Positions 1-10,776 of a stretch of DNA of 64,000 nucleotides are shown in pieces. The translations under genes were made by a program, and so were the position numbers. A model generated the notes under the pieces. The model saw nothing but the letters and a program-made list of their open reading frames with translations, was not told where the DNA came from and made no database searches. Source of the DNA: Albifimbria verrucaria (taxonomy: Eukaryota; Ascomycota; Sordariomycetes; Hypocreales; Stachybotryaceae); assembly GCA_020081605.1 (NCBI GenBank), contig JAHREC010000019.1, forward strand, positions 1,054,001 through 1,118,000. The letters run 5' to 3'. The number at the start of each line of letters is the position of its first letter. Within the stretch, counting starts at the first letter, position 1.

Positions 1-435
1 TCGAAATATGGTGCCACGAGGAAGAATTGAAGTATGCCTATTGGGCTGCCTCGATAAAGATAGATAGCAGCTACTATCCACACTCTTATCTGCTACCGCA
101 TCGACTGAACTGGAAGACATTCCAGGGACAAAATTTCAACATATGGCCAGGTGTCATGCTTCATCACACGCCTGGTCACACCCCGGCTCCATCATGATGG
201 AGCTATCCATGGAACATTCAGGTACTGTCCTTTTACGGGCGATCTCTTCCATGTCAAAGAGAACTGGGAGGACGGTATCCCGCAGACTGGGTCGCTAATG
301 CGTGATTACTCTGCCTGGGCACGGAGTTCACAGTTCGCCAAGCGATTAGCTGCTGTTAAAAGGGCAAAAGTTATTCTCGGGCACGAAGGGGCCTACTTTG
401 ATAAGTTTCCAAAGAGCCCTCAATATTTGGAATAG
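1..435 (+). pseudogene. 3' part of a metallo-beta-lactamase-fold lactonase-like gene, cut by the window edge and frame-broken
   Basis: Read across three frames, the stretch gives one coherent protein of the AhlD/AttM-like N-acyl-homoserine-lactonase group of the metallo-beta-lactamase fold. It shows TPGHTPG (metal-binding His), then TGDLFHVKENWEDGIPQ (with the bridging Asp), a RDYSAW segment and the late ILGHE His, ending in a stop at 433-435. The N-terminal HxHxDH metal motif would lie left of the window and cannot be seen. The frame changes near 181-188 (CCCCGGC, one base short for TPGS) and again near 230-236 (CTTTTACGGG); both act as a missing base. The family hydrolyses lactones such as bacterial acyl-homoserine lactones; fungal members have varied or unknown substrates. 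Whether this is a dead gene or an assembly indel problem cannot be decided here, since other genes in the window show the same type of break. Confidence 0.72.
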
Positions 436-690
436 AGACAAGCACATGAAGGGCCACAGTAGTATGGCGAATCGTATGCCCTCGATTTTCACGACTTCAT
501 GATATAGATTAATATATGCGTGCCCCGGGGCCTACATTAATTAGCTAAACGTATTAATAATGGAATAAAGTTCTTGGAATTGTAACTGCAAAACACAGAT
601 GTGCTATCTGTAATAAACAATTGAATCTTGAAAATTGCCGGTTCAACACTGACCCATATGACTATTAGGGATATAACATGGAGGCGCACA

Positions 691-969
691 TCAACTAGCA
701 TAGTAAGGAATGAACCCGAAGTTTCCATGCGGGTGAGAACCTTGTGGCATGAACACAGCTAGAAACCACATCTCGTTTTGCACTTCAACACCCCAAGATT
801 TCTTTCCCATAATATTTTGCTTATCGACCATTGCAGAACCTTCGGTCTTTGCTGTCGCTATGAGGACATCATAATGCAACTGTTGGCCCATGCCGTAGCC
901 ATAAACGGGATGGATAGGAGCAAAGGTCCTCGGCTTGAACACAGGTTTGATGCAGTTGTCTTAATAATA
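691..969 (-). CDS. Unrecognised possible exon, about 90 codons
   Basis: An open stretch on the minus strand reads well as protein (segments such as PRTFAPIHPVYGYGMG and KSWGVEVQNEMWF) and is preceded by a possible acceptor (TTAAG) near 962-966. It has no initiator of its own in a sensible place, so it would be the last exon of a gene whose 5' part lies at about 1000-1190. A second suggestive segment on the same strand there contains PKDVREALWE. I do not recognise a family. Base composition resembles the neighbouring non-coding DNA, so chance openness is possible. Confidence 0.25.
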
Positions 970-1210
970 ATGACGTTAATAAGGGACGTGTGACAACTGC
1001 ATCTGCCAATCTCAGTCATGTGGATGTTATTCTTAAGGTTCCAATGGCCAAAAATAGGAATCCACGAGCTGGCAAATACAAAAGCTATCAATTTTCCAAT
1101 ATCAGAGACTCCCACAGAGCTTCGCGGACATCTTTGGGCCGTACTGCTGGGGTTCGACCCAGGCACACCGTTCTACTCATTAATGCTGTTCTGGAATTAA
1201 CATTATTGAT

Positions 1211-2861
1211 TCACAAAAGCGATGCTTTACCCAACTTACCACTAATGAGACCCTCTACATCAACCGTGACTTTTGTCCTTTTGGACTGCGAGTTGTTCCA
1301 ACCCACTTCCTGTTGAGGAGATCTTTGGAATGGAGGACTTTCGTTCCCTGACAGCCTTGTGTGATCAGGATATTGCAAGGTCGAAGTTGGCATGTCTGGA
1401 ACTTCCAAGCCGTTGCCTGCTAACTGAGTACCCTGATGCTCGCCTGATCCTATCGCTTCGGTTGATGGGGTGGAGTACCCTCTAGGGATAGGTTGATGAA
1501 GTCCGGTTTGAACTGGTAGGCCGTTCATATTATACGACTGAGGTGCGTAGTCCTCAGGAGTTTCGAAGATGGCCATGTCAATATAGGCGGTAACATAATC
1601 CTTCGCTGGTGGAATAGCCACGCCGTAGCCCCGCAAGCAAATCTCGATCTCGTCCGAATCAAAAAAGTCGCCCTGAAAGGTAGGCTCAAGTATCCGGAAC
1701 TGAGCATTAAGACGTAGATCTCGCACTGCTTCGACTTCTTCTGAGAACGGACCCATAGAGAGTCCCGTTAGTTCGGGTGGTTTGAAAGTCTCGTGCGGGA
1801 GAGAACGATTGCCAATTGGTAATTCAGCCCCTGGGGCAGTGCTGTTGAGGGAGGATCCATTAACGTTGGTGAAGAATTGGCCTGCACCTCCTAGATTTGT
1901 AAACGGGTAATTCCAATAGTTTAATGTTTCGTCTCGGGCTCGTGTGGCTGTGACGCGCATCCGCGTAGCTATTTGTTGTCTCGTCTCGAGGTGCAAGCAG
2001 AAACCAAATACCTTCATATACAGCAATGGAGGGGATTCTTCATTGATGCAAGTAGGGAGCCGCCTTCTTGCGATGCTCGATGCAGACGACGGCCGAAAGT
2101 GGTTTCATTCGCCGCATATGAGCGCGGGGACCGCAGCGTTGAGCCGTACGATGAACCGGGGAGTGCCGAATTGTAGAAATCATGTTCAGCAGGAGCATAA
2201 GAACCAGTGAAAGCAGAACCCCAGTCCCCAAATATTGCTGTCCAAGAAACTCAGCTTGTGATGTTGATGGCCAACTCGATACTGTTGATGGATCTGGTTG
2301 AGTAAAAGCCTCTGACGCTTCGGTTCTTACATCACATGTGACGGAGGTGGGGTTAGAAACGGTGTTTTTGGGTGGTGAGCTTGATCGGGATGTTTCAGCT
2401 GAAGAGCTGCTTTCTACATAGGGCAGTTCAGCGGTCTGCTGCGTTATCGTCGGTCCAAGATAAACGCTGTCAGTTTGTTTTTCTTCCGTCTCTTTATTTA
2501 TATGCAGTAACCTGATTGCACCATCCTTGATTTGCTGTACTACGTCAGGGGAACATTGAATGGAGGCTTGATTAAGGATAGCGTCGGTAAGAGTCGTATA
2601 TTCCCGGCCCATGGACTCGTTTAACTGTTCCAATTCGATAATTCGGCGTTTAAGATCCTCGATGGCAGACTCCTTGCGCTCACGATAGGCACGTTGAGCC
2701 AATCGAATTTGGGTTCGCCGACGCTAATCATGCCGAATTAGCATCGAAAACCACGTAAAACCCAAAGGAGAATCCCCAATGGCGAGAAGTTTAACGCGCG
2801 GCTCTCTTACGTCTTTGTCAGTCGTATCCTGTGTTTCCGTAGGTATCTTACGCCTTGGCAT
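1211..2861 (-). CDS. bZIP transcription factor with fungal C-terminal conserved region (frame-broken)
   Basis: Sequence-specific nuclear regulator. Exon 1 (2861-2811) encodes MPRRKIPTETQDTTDKD; intron 2810-2724 (GTAAGA..TTAG, branch CTAAT) leads into the basic region RRRTQIRLAQRAYRERKE and a leucine zipper starting DLKRRIIELEQLN. A second intron is needed at about 2340-2232, because the frame changes there; its donor is uncertain. The downstream part has the conserved fungal bZIP blocks TTFGRRLHRASQEGG, then KVFGFCLHLETRQQI, NYWNYPFTNLGGAG and an FFDSDEIEICLRGYG..IPP block, ending at 1211. The frame breaks between NP and PPLLYMK at the G run 2031-2034 (CCCC on the coding strand where five C are needed). 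Target genes are not inferable; its neighbours do not form a metabolic cluster. Confidence 0.8.
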
Positions 2862-5800
2862 TTTGCTTCAAGGATGTCCGCGTCTTGCCTTGGAACATGC
2901 AATGTATGTAGCATGAAGCGGGCCTGGCCAGTGGGTAGACGTGGACGAGTGGTACTTGCAGATGTGGTTAATCGTGTGGGATAAGCTGTTCTGTCTGTAC
3001 GGACGGTCTGCTCAACACACAAGAGGTTTGTTGCAGGATGAACCGCGAGCAAACAAAGAAACAGCAAAAACGCTTCAGATCCCAAATGTAGCTGGTGTAT
3101 CTAAGATTCCAGCGTAAGAGACAACCACAGGGCTGTATCAAAGACGTACAGTCTTGAGAGCCAAATGTTGGTAGCTGTGGTTTGCAACAATGGCAGGCAC
3201 ACACTCTGTACGTCACGCAGAGAAGAATAAAAGACGCAGGGGTGTATGTGGATTGTTTAAGGCCGGATATCGGCTGTGTGGCAAAGCCTGGATGATAGCT
3301 TTGCAATCAAGAGAGGAGCCTATTAGAAAGCCATCCAGCAGCGAGTCTTAGTGAGCAGAATCGCCGGGCCAGGGGTGCTAGAAAATGCCATGCAACGCTT
3401 ATTTAGCAAGATAATTGAACACGATGGTGGAAAAGCATTGTACGGGCTTAGCCATTGGCTGAGGTCGGATGAATCGGCTGTCTGGAGACGGTGTGCCCAG
3501 CTTATGGGGTCACTCCAGATTGCCCAAACGGGGAATTTTTCTTGATAGGATTAAGCGTAAGATAAACTTAGCCTTTACCGACATGCAAATGTGCCTTTCG
3601 CACCCCAGAAAGGCAAAATTCAATCCTTGGCTGGTCCCTTACAGTCCGTAGCGCGCCATTCAGGTGCTGAGAAGGATGGGATTTGGCGGAGGCGATTTCT
3701 GAGGTCTATCTCCTTTGCTTTGATACTCTGCATAGGGTTGATAGAGAGAAAGCAAAAGAGCGTTGAGAAGTACATTGAGGGACGATCTCTACTTATTGGA
3801 TAATAGCCATAAGTCAAGTGGCTTCACACAAAGATCCTCATATGTAAACTTGAGTATGTAGCTGGGCATTGAAAGAGCTCATCGAGCTAATGACTCGCTG
3901 CTACCTCTACCATCTGGCCTTTGAAGTTATCGGATTAACAAGCTCCAGGACGAATCATTATCTCCGGGACTGGGGTACCCCAAAGCCGATGCGGCCCACG
4001 ACTTCCTCGATAATGGTCTCACATAAGCTCTTTTAATTCATCCACTTATTTTATGAGCTGATCAGATCACACGGCGAAGGATCGAATGGCATGAGCAGAA
4101 TAATATGCTGGCCAGATCTCGATTTTGTTCCGTAGTTTCTACCCACAACCCCACTCTCTTACATGGGCCATCGTGCACATTTTAGGTAGGTAAATCGTCG
4201 TATGTGGGTTACCATGCCCAAAAACTGAGGGAAGGCATGAGACCCGTGTATTTTGCCAGACCACTGCACCGTCCACTGGGGAAGGCATAGCCCTATCGGA
4301 ATTGGGGAGAGTTAGGCAGACCGTAACTCCGTGGGTTGGGTGAGTCTTTTTTTGTTGCGCCTGAGAGACACGCTGTACATGCATATGCATGAGCACTTGC
4401 TTAAAAAGCCAAGCTATTAATAGTGTATATAGTGTGTATTGGTAATGGTGCTATAATGGCCGACGAGCCATTTGTCCAGTCATGGAGGGCCTTATTCCTA
4501 GGGAGTTTAGAACTTGGGGTATTAGGTGGAACTGCATAGGTCATTCGGTATTTTACCTACGCCTTAAGAGCCTAGCATTGAGAAGACTTCTGCGAGATAT
4601 CCACCGAGCTCAATCCATGTCACATATGTGAAACACTATAGCCAACAGATGAGAGGCACTTGTCAAACATGTGGACACTTTTCCTCAAGCACGACTCAGG
4701 ATGCCATGCTTGGCGTCGCGTTCAGTAGGCCTGGGAGGAAGTGTAGCGAATAATGCATCTTTGAGTGCCGAAATGAAGGGCTTCTACTATATATCAGACT
4801 TGGAAACTACTACTTCTACCACATTTTCCGTCTCTCCTCTTCGTCCAGAAACCCTATGGGCTGGTACTGAGAAAAATATGTAGTGTCCAGTGAGGCGTAA
4901 CCAGTCCTAAGCAGACTTCATGAGCCGACTAATGCAGGAGTTCCGACTAGACTGTCAAGTTTGGATCCTATTGTAGCAGTAGCGGCAGTAGATCGTAATA
5001 TTATTTTTAAGTGATTCAGAGGTGATAAGAAACTATGTATGATTAACATGAAGGAGGCTGGACCTGCATGATATATTTCTTAAACGTGCGAGACAGATTG
5101 TGCACATACATTTAATGAGCATATCATCATTATTTACGTACTGCATCCGAGATCTGAGTACCACATAATGGCTTTCATCTCTGGTGTGAGCTATTCTACG
5201 TAGCCGCACAAAGTCATAAAGCGCACTGCATCTGATCACTTTAGGGCATACTGGTGCTGTTGGTCTCAATCTGGACGTGAACGCAAGTAACTCAGAGAGT
5301 TAAGACAATGAATTACGACGCTTTTGTGTTGATTTTAGTGTTTCTTCTGATCAGTGTTGGATATCTTGCTCCGAATCAGGTACATAGATGAGAACATGTA
5401 AAGAATGAGTTTTCTCCCAAGTAGACATTCCACGTTTACTTCATGCTCAACAGATCTCACACTCAAAATAGCATTGACATTATTTTCGGGTGAGCGTTCA
5501 AAAGACATTGTCTGCTAAAGTCAACCATGGTTTATTACACTGCGCAGTAGCATTCTATTGAAGACTAACATGTCAGTTGTAGGTCCAATGCATAATGTGG
5601 TCGAACAACTCTAATTCTAGTTCCAGCTCTTATGGAAGGAGCTCTCATGGGGTTATCCTGACCCAACTTGCGAGGCTTGTTTAGGGCGAGGATCTTACAA
5701 TCTTCCTGTTCAATATTGGAGGAAAGGCAGTGTGACTACATAGTGGCTCATTGTACGGTCGATGGCCACACGACGGGCTGTCAGGCCAGGTTTATGAACA

Positions 5801-6025
5801 CAGACAGTATGCAGCGCTTTTGCCCTTGCCCATTTTGCTTTGGAACTGGCATACAAAAGGAGCTGGTGACTGTTCTTGAGCGGCGTAGCTGCAGTTGCTT
5901 GGATCAACATTTTTAACTCCATGCTTGTGAAGGAAGCCCATGTTTATTGTAATATCCTGGCAGTTCAATTTGGGGGTTTTTTCTGTTTAATGAATTAAAA
6001 ATCGCAATTATTTTCACTGTTCGGC
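2862..6025. other. Gene-poor, AT-rich interval
   Basis: I see no convincing coding region here on either strand: open stretches are short, lack family motifs and have no consistent codon pattern. The part next to 2861 is the promoter side of the bZIP gene, with a GAAGAATAAAAGA-like AT element near 3220-3232. A cysteine-rich open stretch at 5668-5916 (FCPCPFCFGTG) is noted but not supported as a gene. Confidence 0.5.
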
Positions 6026-6675
6026 TTAATCACTTATGTTACAGTATTGCTCAATCTTAATCCATAAGTGAGGTTCCAGGCGATTTTTAAGCCACTGTGC
6101 ATGCTCTGGATGCTGCTGTAAAATTCAATCTCCTTTTTGAGAATAGGGATTTCAAGGCGAAGAAATGATCGAATGATCGCACGTTGTGTTTTTGGATCAT
6201 ATCTCCCATCTGGTCCCTTCAGGATAGGACAGCGCTTTCTTCCCTCCCATGTGAATGGCCATTTTTTAGTTGCCTCTGCATTTTAGAAGGAACTCCTCGT
6301 CAATGTGTATGCTGGTCAACACAAATCAGATATTGATCATACATCACCATAGGAGAATATGGCTTACAGAAACTGTCCTGTCCATTTATACCATATCACT
6401 GGCACCTTTTCTTCTTGAATAGCATGATCATGACCGTGGTGGTCAATTAGAAAAAAGCAGTGAACATCCCTGAGACCAAAATAATCATGGTATGGAAAGA
6501 ATCGCTCCTGGTCACGATCGAAGTCCCGTTGCCAATGATGTTGACAAACTGTGTTCTGGATCCATGTGAACTTTTCTCCGCGATCATTGCCAGGTACAAG
6601 GTGCGTAACGGTCTGCAGCAAAATCCGCACCTTGCCTGTAGAGGTTGCAAGAGACATTGCGGCTGAGTTATCCAT
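6026..6675 (-). pseudogene. Unrecognised conserved-looking fungal protein, two exons, frame-broken
   Basis: Exon 1 starts at ATG 6675 (an in-frame upstream Met at 6849 is possible) and encodes a soluble segment with RGEKFTWIQNTVCQHHWQRD, FFPYHDYFGLRDVHCFFLID and EEKVPVIWYKWTG. A clean intron at 6367-6312 (GTAAGC..GTTGACCAG) follows. Exon 2 begins IHIDEEFLLKC, breaks frame near 6262-6275 (run of six T on the plus strand), then reads KKWPFTWEGRKRCPILKGPD, DPKTQRAIIRSFLR, and after another break HPEHAQWLKNRLEPHLWIKI, ending at about 6026. The many Trp, charged blocks and a consensus intron argue this is or was a gene. No signal peptide or membrane segment is visible. I do not recognise a named domain. 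Confidence 0.55.
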
Positions 6676-7597
6676 AGGTGACGGAGGAGATTGCACTTGA
6701 ACGGAGGTCGGGTATAATGACTTAGACTGGTAGGTTGCGTAGTTGGAAAGAAGAGTGGGAAAAGAAGAGGAATAACGCAGATCGCCGCCATATATACTCA
6801 CAGCAATGAAAAAATTACTTGTCGAAGAAATCGGAGAAATTGAGTGCACAAATTATGGTTCATGGAGTTATTGAACATACCCTGATGGGTTGGATGAGCT
6901 CGCCACCTACTTGTCTTATCACTTTTCGACCCCTAGACTTTGAGGCATATTAATTTCTAGCCATTTTCAATAATCAGATCATGCAACTGGAAGGGATTGA
7001 AATTAGCTCAGGCTCGATTAGGTTCTTGATTCAACAACGAGTTGCTGCACGCAGCTTTCGGGTAGAGGAATAGCCTGTTCAATACACTTGACCAAGAGTG
7101 AGGCGCATGTTGCATTCATAAATATCTATAGCAAACAAATGTTTAACCGTCAAAGATAGGCAGGTATATAATTCTGATGACTATATCCTTGATCCCACGT
7201 CCATTTGGGATTCTCAAGGCTCAAGGACAAGATTTAAGAAGCGTTTTATTCGGGAGCTTCTAATTCCTGCCAACCATTATTGCTAGAATATGTAGGCTCT
7301 AGAAAGCCTCCTTTTTCTACTTCCTATACTATTTCTCACCAAACCTCTTCAAGAGGAGCAAGCTGCCAAGAGTGAGCATGACCAGCGCAGCCACAATTAG
7401 GCGCCTGCAGGCTGCATCAGTCCGCCCACAACCCCAGTCTGCAATGCTCATTCGACGCCACGCGGGAGTCTGCAGCTCAGCTGGAAATGGAGATTTTCAG
7501 TCAAAACAAATCCAATGAGTTACCTCTGCCTAATTCCTCTACTCAGGTCTTCTGAGTTGTCATTTCCAATCAAATAGCTGACGATTGTAAACTTCAG

Positions 7598-9232
7598 CAC
7601 AGAATCATCTTTCCTCTGAGGAGTTAGGCGGAAATGGGCCATGCGAGGGTGTGTTTCGGTCCTGTGCTCCTATCAGCACAACAGAGACTAGAGCCCGTAT
7701 ATGGGATCCCGACGTGGAGGGTAGCTATGAAGAAGTTTTGGACGACATCGCTCTTAGGGAAAGCTTGCCGATTTGGTATGATGTGGATTTGAGAAGTTTA
7801 CTTCGCACGTTCAATTGACATGCGGTACAGAAATCACTATGGGACGTAAATGTGGACAAGCCCCAGGAGCAGGTATTGCCTCGCTTCGTACTCTTGTAAG
7901 TAATAAGCTGGATGGCTCAGGAACAAGGAAATTCATGCGGCATAGAACCATTGCAAACGAACCAAACTCCAAAGATCGCGCACTTCAGATTGGGTCAGAT
8001 ACATTACAAGACATACTTCGCTTCACTGGACTTTCTGAACAAGCAATATATAGTGTCAGGCACAACGCTCTTCCTGCTATATACTACAATCTCCAATACG
8101 AAGATGGGGATGAGGCTCCTACTTCACTTGGTCAGTGATTTGACTTGAGCAGCAAAAACCTAGCTAAAATCTAGTCAGCGGTGATCTGGCGGTGTCCAAA
8201 GTTGAGCGAGTACCTCATTGGGGTGGCTCGAATCCAATTCAAGACAAGAAACTGCTTCGCTTGGTTGAGCTGCTACAAACCTGATGAGATGCAGCAGATT
8301 GTATCTCATGCCATGCGGAATCTCGACCTCTTGCGAATACATCCACTGTACTTCCTGTCTTTCATTTATGATAACCGCTTCCACATATGGACAGAATGGA
8401 TATCTATTTCCTGGCGATCGATCGTCGAAATCGAAACGACAACCAAAATGACACATCCGCGATGGATGCTCCCAGAGTCGAACACCGAGCGCCAGAGCAT
8501 GCTTTCAGACACAGATATTCTACTTCAACAATTACACGGCAGCAACATTGAAATATGCCATAGCCACAACGTCCTAGCTTTCGGGATGAAGTTTGGGCAA
8601 ATGGCGCTAAAGACCCTGGCGGAGGTAGAGGACCGCCGACGAGATCTTGAATGTAAGCCGCTTTCAAGGCGGGAAAGGGATGGCTTGGAGGACTGCTTCA
8701 AGGTTACTTTGCTTCGGTGTGACTCTATGAAGGATCGCTTAAATGAGCTATCGGAGCGACTATCAGGGCAAATCAATGTGGTACGTCACACAGAATTCGA
8801 CTCTCATGGCCTAAGATTAACCACGACAGACGTTCAATCTCATCGCTCAACGAGACAGCAAAATCAACTTTGCGATAGCAAAGCTCCAAGCCCACGACAG
8901 TCGTACCGTCAAAGGTATTGCCATACTCACCTTGTCGTTTCTCCCAGCCACGCTGGTCTCGGTATGTAGTGTCTTCGACCATGCTCTGCAGCGGCCCGGG
9001 CTCCGTGCTCTTTAGGCGGCAAACACACTGACTCAAGCGCTAGACTTTGTGGACAACAAATCTTTGGACAATCAGTGGGGACAGAAACTGGCAGGTATTC
9101 CTTATTGTGGTTGTTGTGTTGACCGGGCTTGTGTTTGCTTGCTGGTGGGCCTTTGGCCAAGTGTCGAAGAAGCGCGATGACAAGCGGTGGCCAGCGACTG
9201 CAAAGTCGGAAGGTTTGCCTCCATTGTTCTGA
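7598..9232 (+). CDS. CorA-like fungal membrane protein (5' end not resolved)
   Basis: Member of the widespread Pezizomycotina family resembling CorA Mg2+ transporters: a large soluble N-terminal part followed by two C-terminal membrane helices. An acceptor at 7591-7597 (GCTGACG..CTTCAG) opens the first exon I can support. Later introns are clean: 8131-8178, 8781-8829 (GTACGT..GACAG) and 8962-9043 (GTATGT..CTAG). Diagnostic blocks are IHPLYFLSFIYDNRF, LSRRERDGLEDCF, LRCDSMKDRLNELSERL, INVTFNLIAQRDSKINF, helix 1 GIAILTLSFLPATLVS and helix 2 VFLIVVVVLTGLVFACWWAF, with a basic tail KKRDDKRW. The usual CorA GMN loop motif is not evident between the helices. The N-terminal exon(s) before 7598 and the stretch 7810-7920, which has a TGA at 7816-7818 and a frame change, are unclear. 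Transport activity is not proven for this family. Confidence 0.78.
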
Positions 9233-9748
9233 ACATTCATTTTACAGGCATAGTAAGCATGTGACAAATTTGAACTGCACATTTCTCATAATCACCAGTC
9301 TTTTCCAAAAGTTTGATTGATCCTGGTTCATCTTGTAAAGGGATTCAAATCACACAATTGCTTTTCTTCACTGCTTGTTAGACTCCAGAGCAGTATTTTT
9401 TCATGAAAAACAATGAAATAACCGTGCCATTCACAAAAATTATTATTGATTGACACCGTATCCGGCTTCCCTATCGTAGCCTCCAAAGTGAGGTGAAACA
9501 AACATATGGCGGTCAACTGTAGGGTACCTGCATTTGCCAGCTATGCCGAGCAACATCCATGATTAGGCAAACCAGAAACTTATGATTCTTATTCTTTAAC
9601 AATAGGTATGAAAATTTTGCAGAAATACAATCTTTGCAAGGTAACCCTGGCAGCGTCGCATGCACTGATCATCGAGATACAGTGATGCGATGCGTTGTTC
9701 TGCAGCTCCCGTAGTTTGCGTGAAGGAAAAGTCTGCAACCGTGGCGCA
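9233..9748. other. Intergenic between the CorA-like and SnoaL-like genes
   Basis: AT-rich sequence with no open frame of substance. It should contain the 3' end signals of the upstream gene and the promoter of the SnoaL-like gene. Confidence 0.5.
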
Positions 9749-10776
9749 ATGACACTTGGCCAAGCCATTCAGACCGCAATTTCTTCAGTCTTTGATTGTG
9801 TTACGGAAAGAGTTTGTGACGAGGTGGGTAATACGAAGTGAATATAAATGCAATGTTGTTCCACCTTGGCTGATTTCCCATCGCAGCAAGCTCATTGTCT
9901 TTACCTCTCCGTTCTACTTATCAAGAGTGACAGAACAATCTATCAAGTTAACCAAGGACCTTAAGAAAGATGACGACTCCCAGGAATCCCATTCACGCCA
10001 GTTCTCTCACATCAACGGCTCTGCTGCTGAGCTTTTGGACCGTCTTGCCATTGCTGAGCTTTGCAAGGGTTGGCCGGTCTATCGTGACAACTCGGAATGG
10101 ATGAATTATCGGTCTCTCTTTACTAAGGATGCTGTTGTTTGGACAAGTATATCATCCATCTGTTTCTTCTCCTCCTGGCTATTTGCATTAACTCATCACC
10201 GTTCCACCTATTGGCTTTTGCTGACGCGTATGCTCTATAGCTTGGTCTGGTATTCAACCGGTCGACGCGTTCATTGAAATCTCCAAAGCCGGCAAGGCCA
10301 ACGGCGCCTTCATCATGCACCGCGAGAACGGCACGCTTGTGGACCTCAACGCCGCAACGCAGCGCGCTATTGGCAAGATGAAGGCCACCATCACCCAGCG
10401 TTTCACCACGGCTGGGCCAACCCCTGCTGCGCCACCGATTGTATACGACGTCGACTGTGACTGCCGGTTCCTTTTCTTCTGTCTTCGCGACGAGTCAGGT
10501 GCCTGGAAGGCCAAATACGTCAAACTGATCTACGAGAAGGACAAGGTGTGCCCGGTTGATGGGCAGACGGTCCCTTCATTTGACAAGGCAACTTTGGACA
10601 AGTATCCGGAGGGCTACAAATATCTTGGGGCAGCACAGGCCTCACTGGGACATGCTGTTGACCCGGATCTGGCTACGCTGGATGACCGGTACTGGAGCAA
10701 GATGTATAAGTGCATGGAAGAATGGCTGGAGGGCGCTACTGACCCTGGATTGTGCTGGGGCACGGAGAAGAAATAA
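9749..10776 (+). CDS. SnoaL/NTF2-like domain protein
   Basis: The main body reads INGSAAELLDRLAIAELCKG, VYRDNSEWMNYRSLFTKDAV, then an intron at 10147-10240 (GTATAT..CTGACG..CTATAG) that restores TTWSGIQPVDAFIEISKAGK and GAFIMHRENG, with a C-terminal part ending WGTEKK. The fold is the cystatin-like alpha+beta barrel used by SnoaL cyclases and dehydratase-like enzymes; the WSG and IMHR blocks are typical of a common fungal subfamily of unknown substrate. The start is uncertain: the body has no in-frame ATG before residue MNYRSL, so an upstream exon is needed. ATG 9749 (MTLGQAIQTAISSVFD, with a GTGGGT donor) is the best candidate. No sign of a frame break in the body. No adjacent biosynthetic genes suggest a pathway. 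Confidence 0.72.

Noticed and set aside
1140..1175. GGTTCGACCC, tRNA B-box-like
   Set aside because: No matching A box, acceptor stem or anticodon arm could be drawn around it.
5668..5916. Cysteine-rich open stretch with CPCPFC
   Set aside because: No proper ATG context, no signal peptide, no supporting exons and AT-rich surroundings; chance cannot be excluded.
8222..8236. GGCTCGAATCC, tRNA B-box-like
   Set aside because: It lies within the coding exon of the CorA-like gene and has no cloverleaf context.
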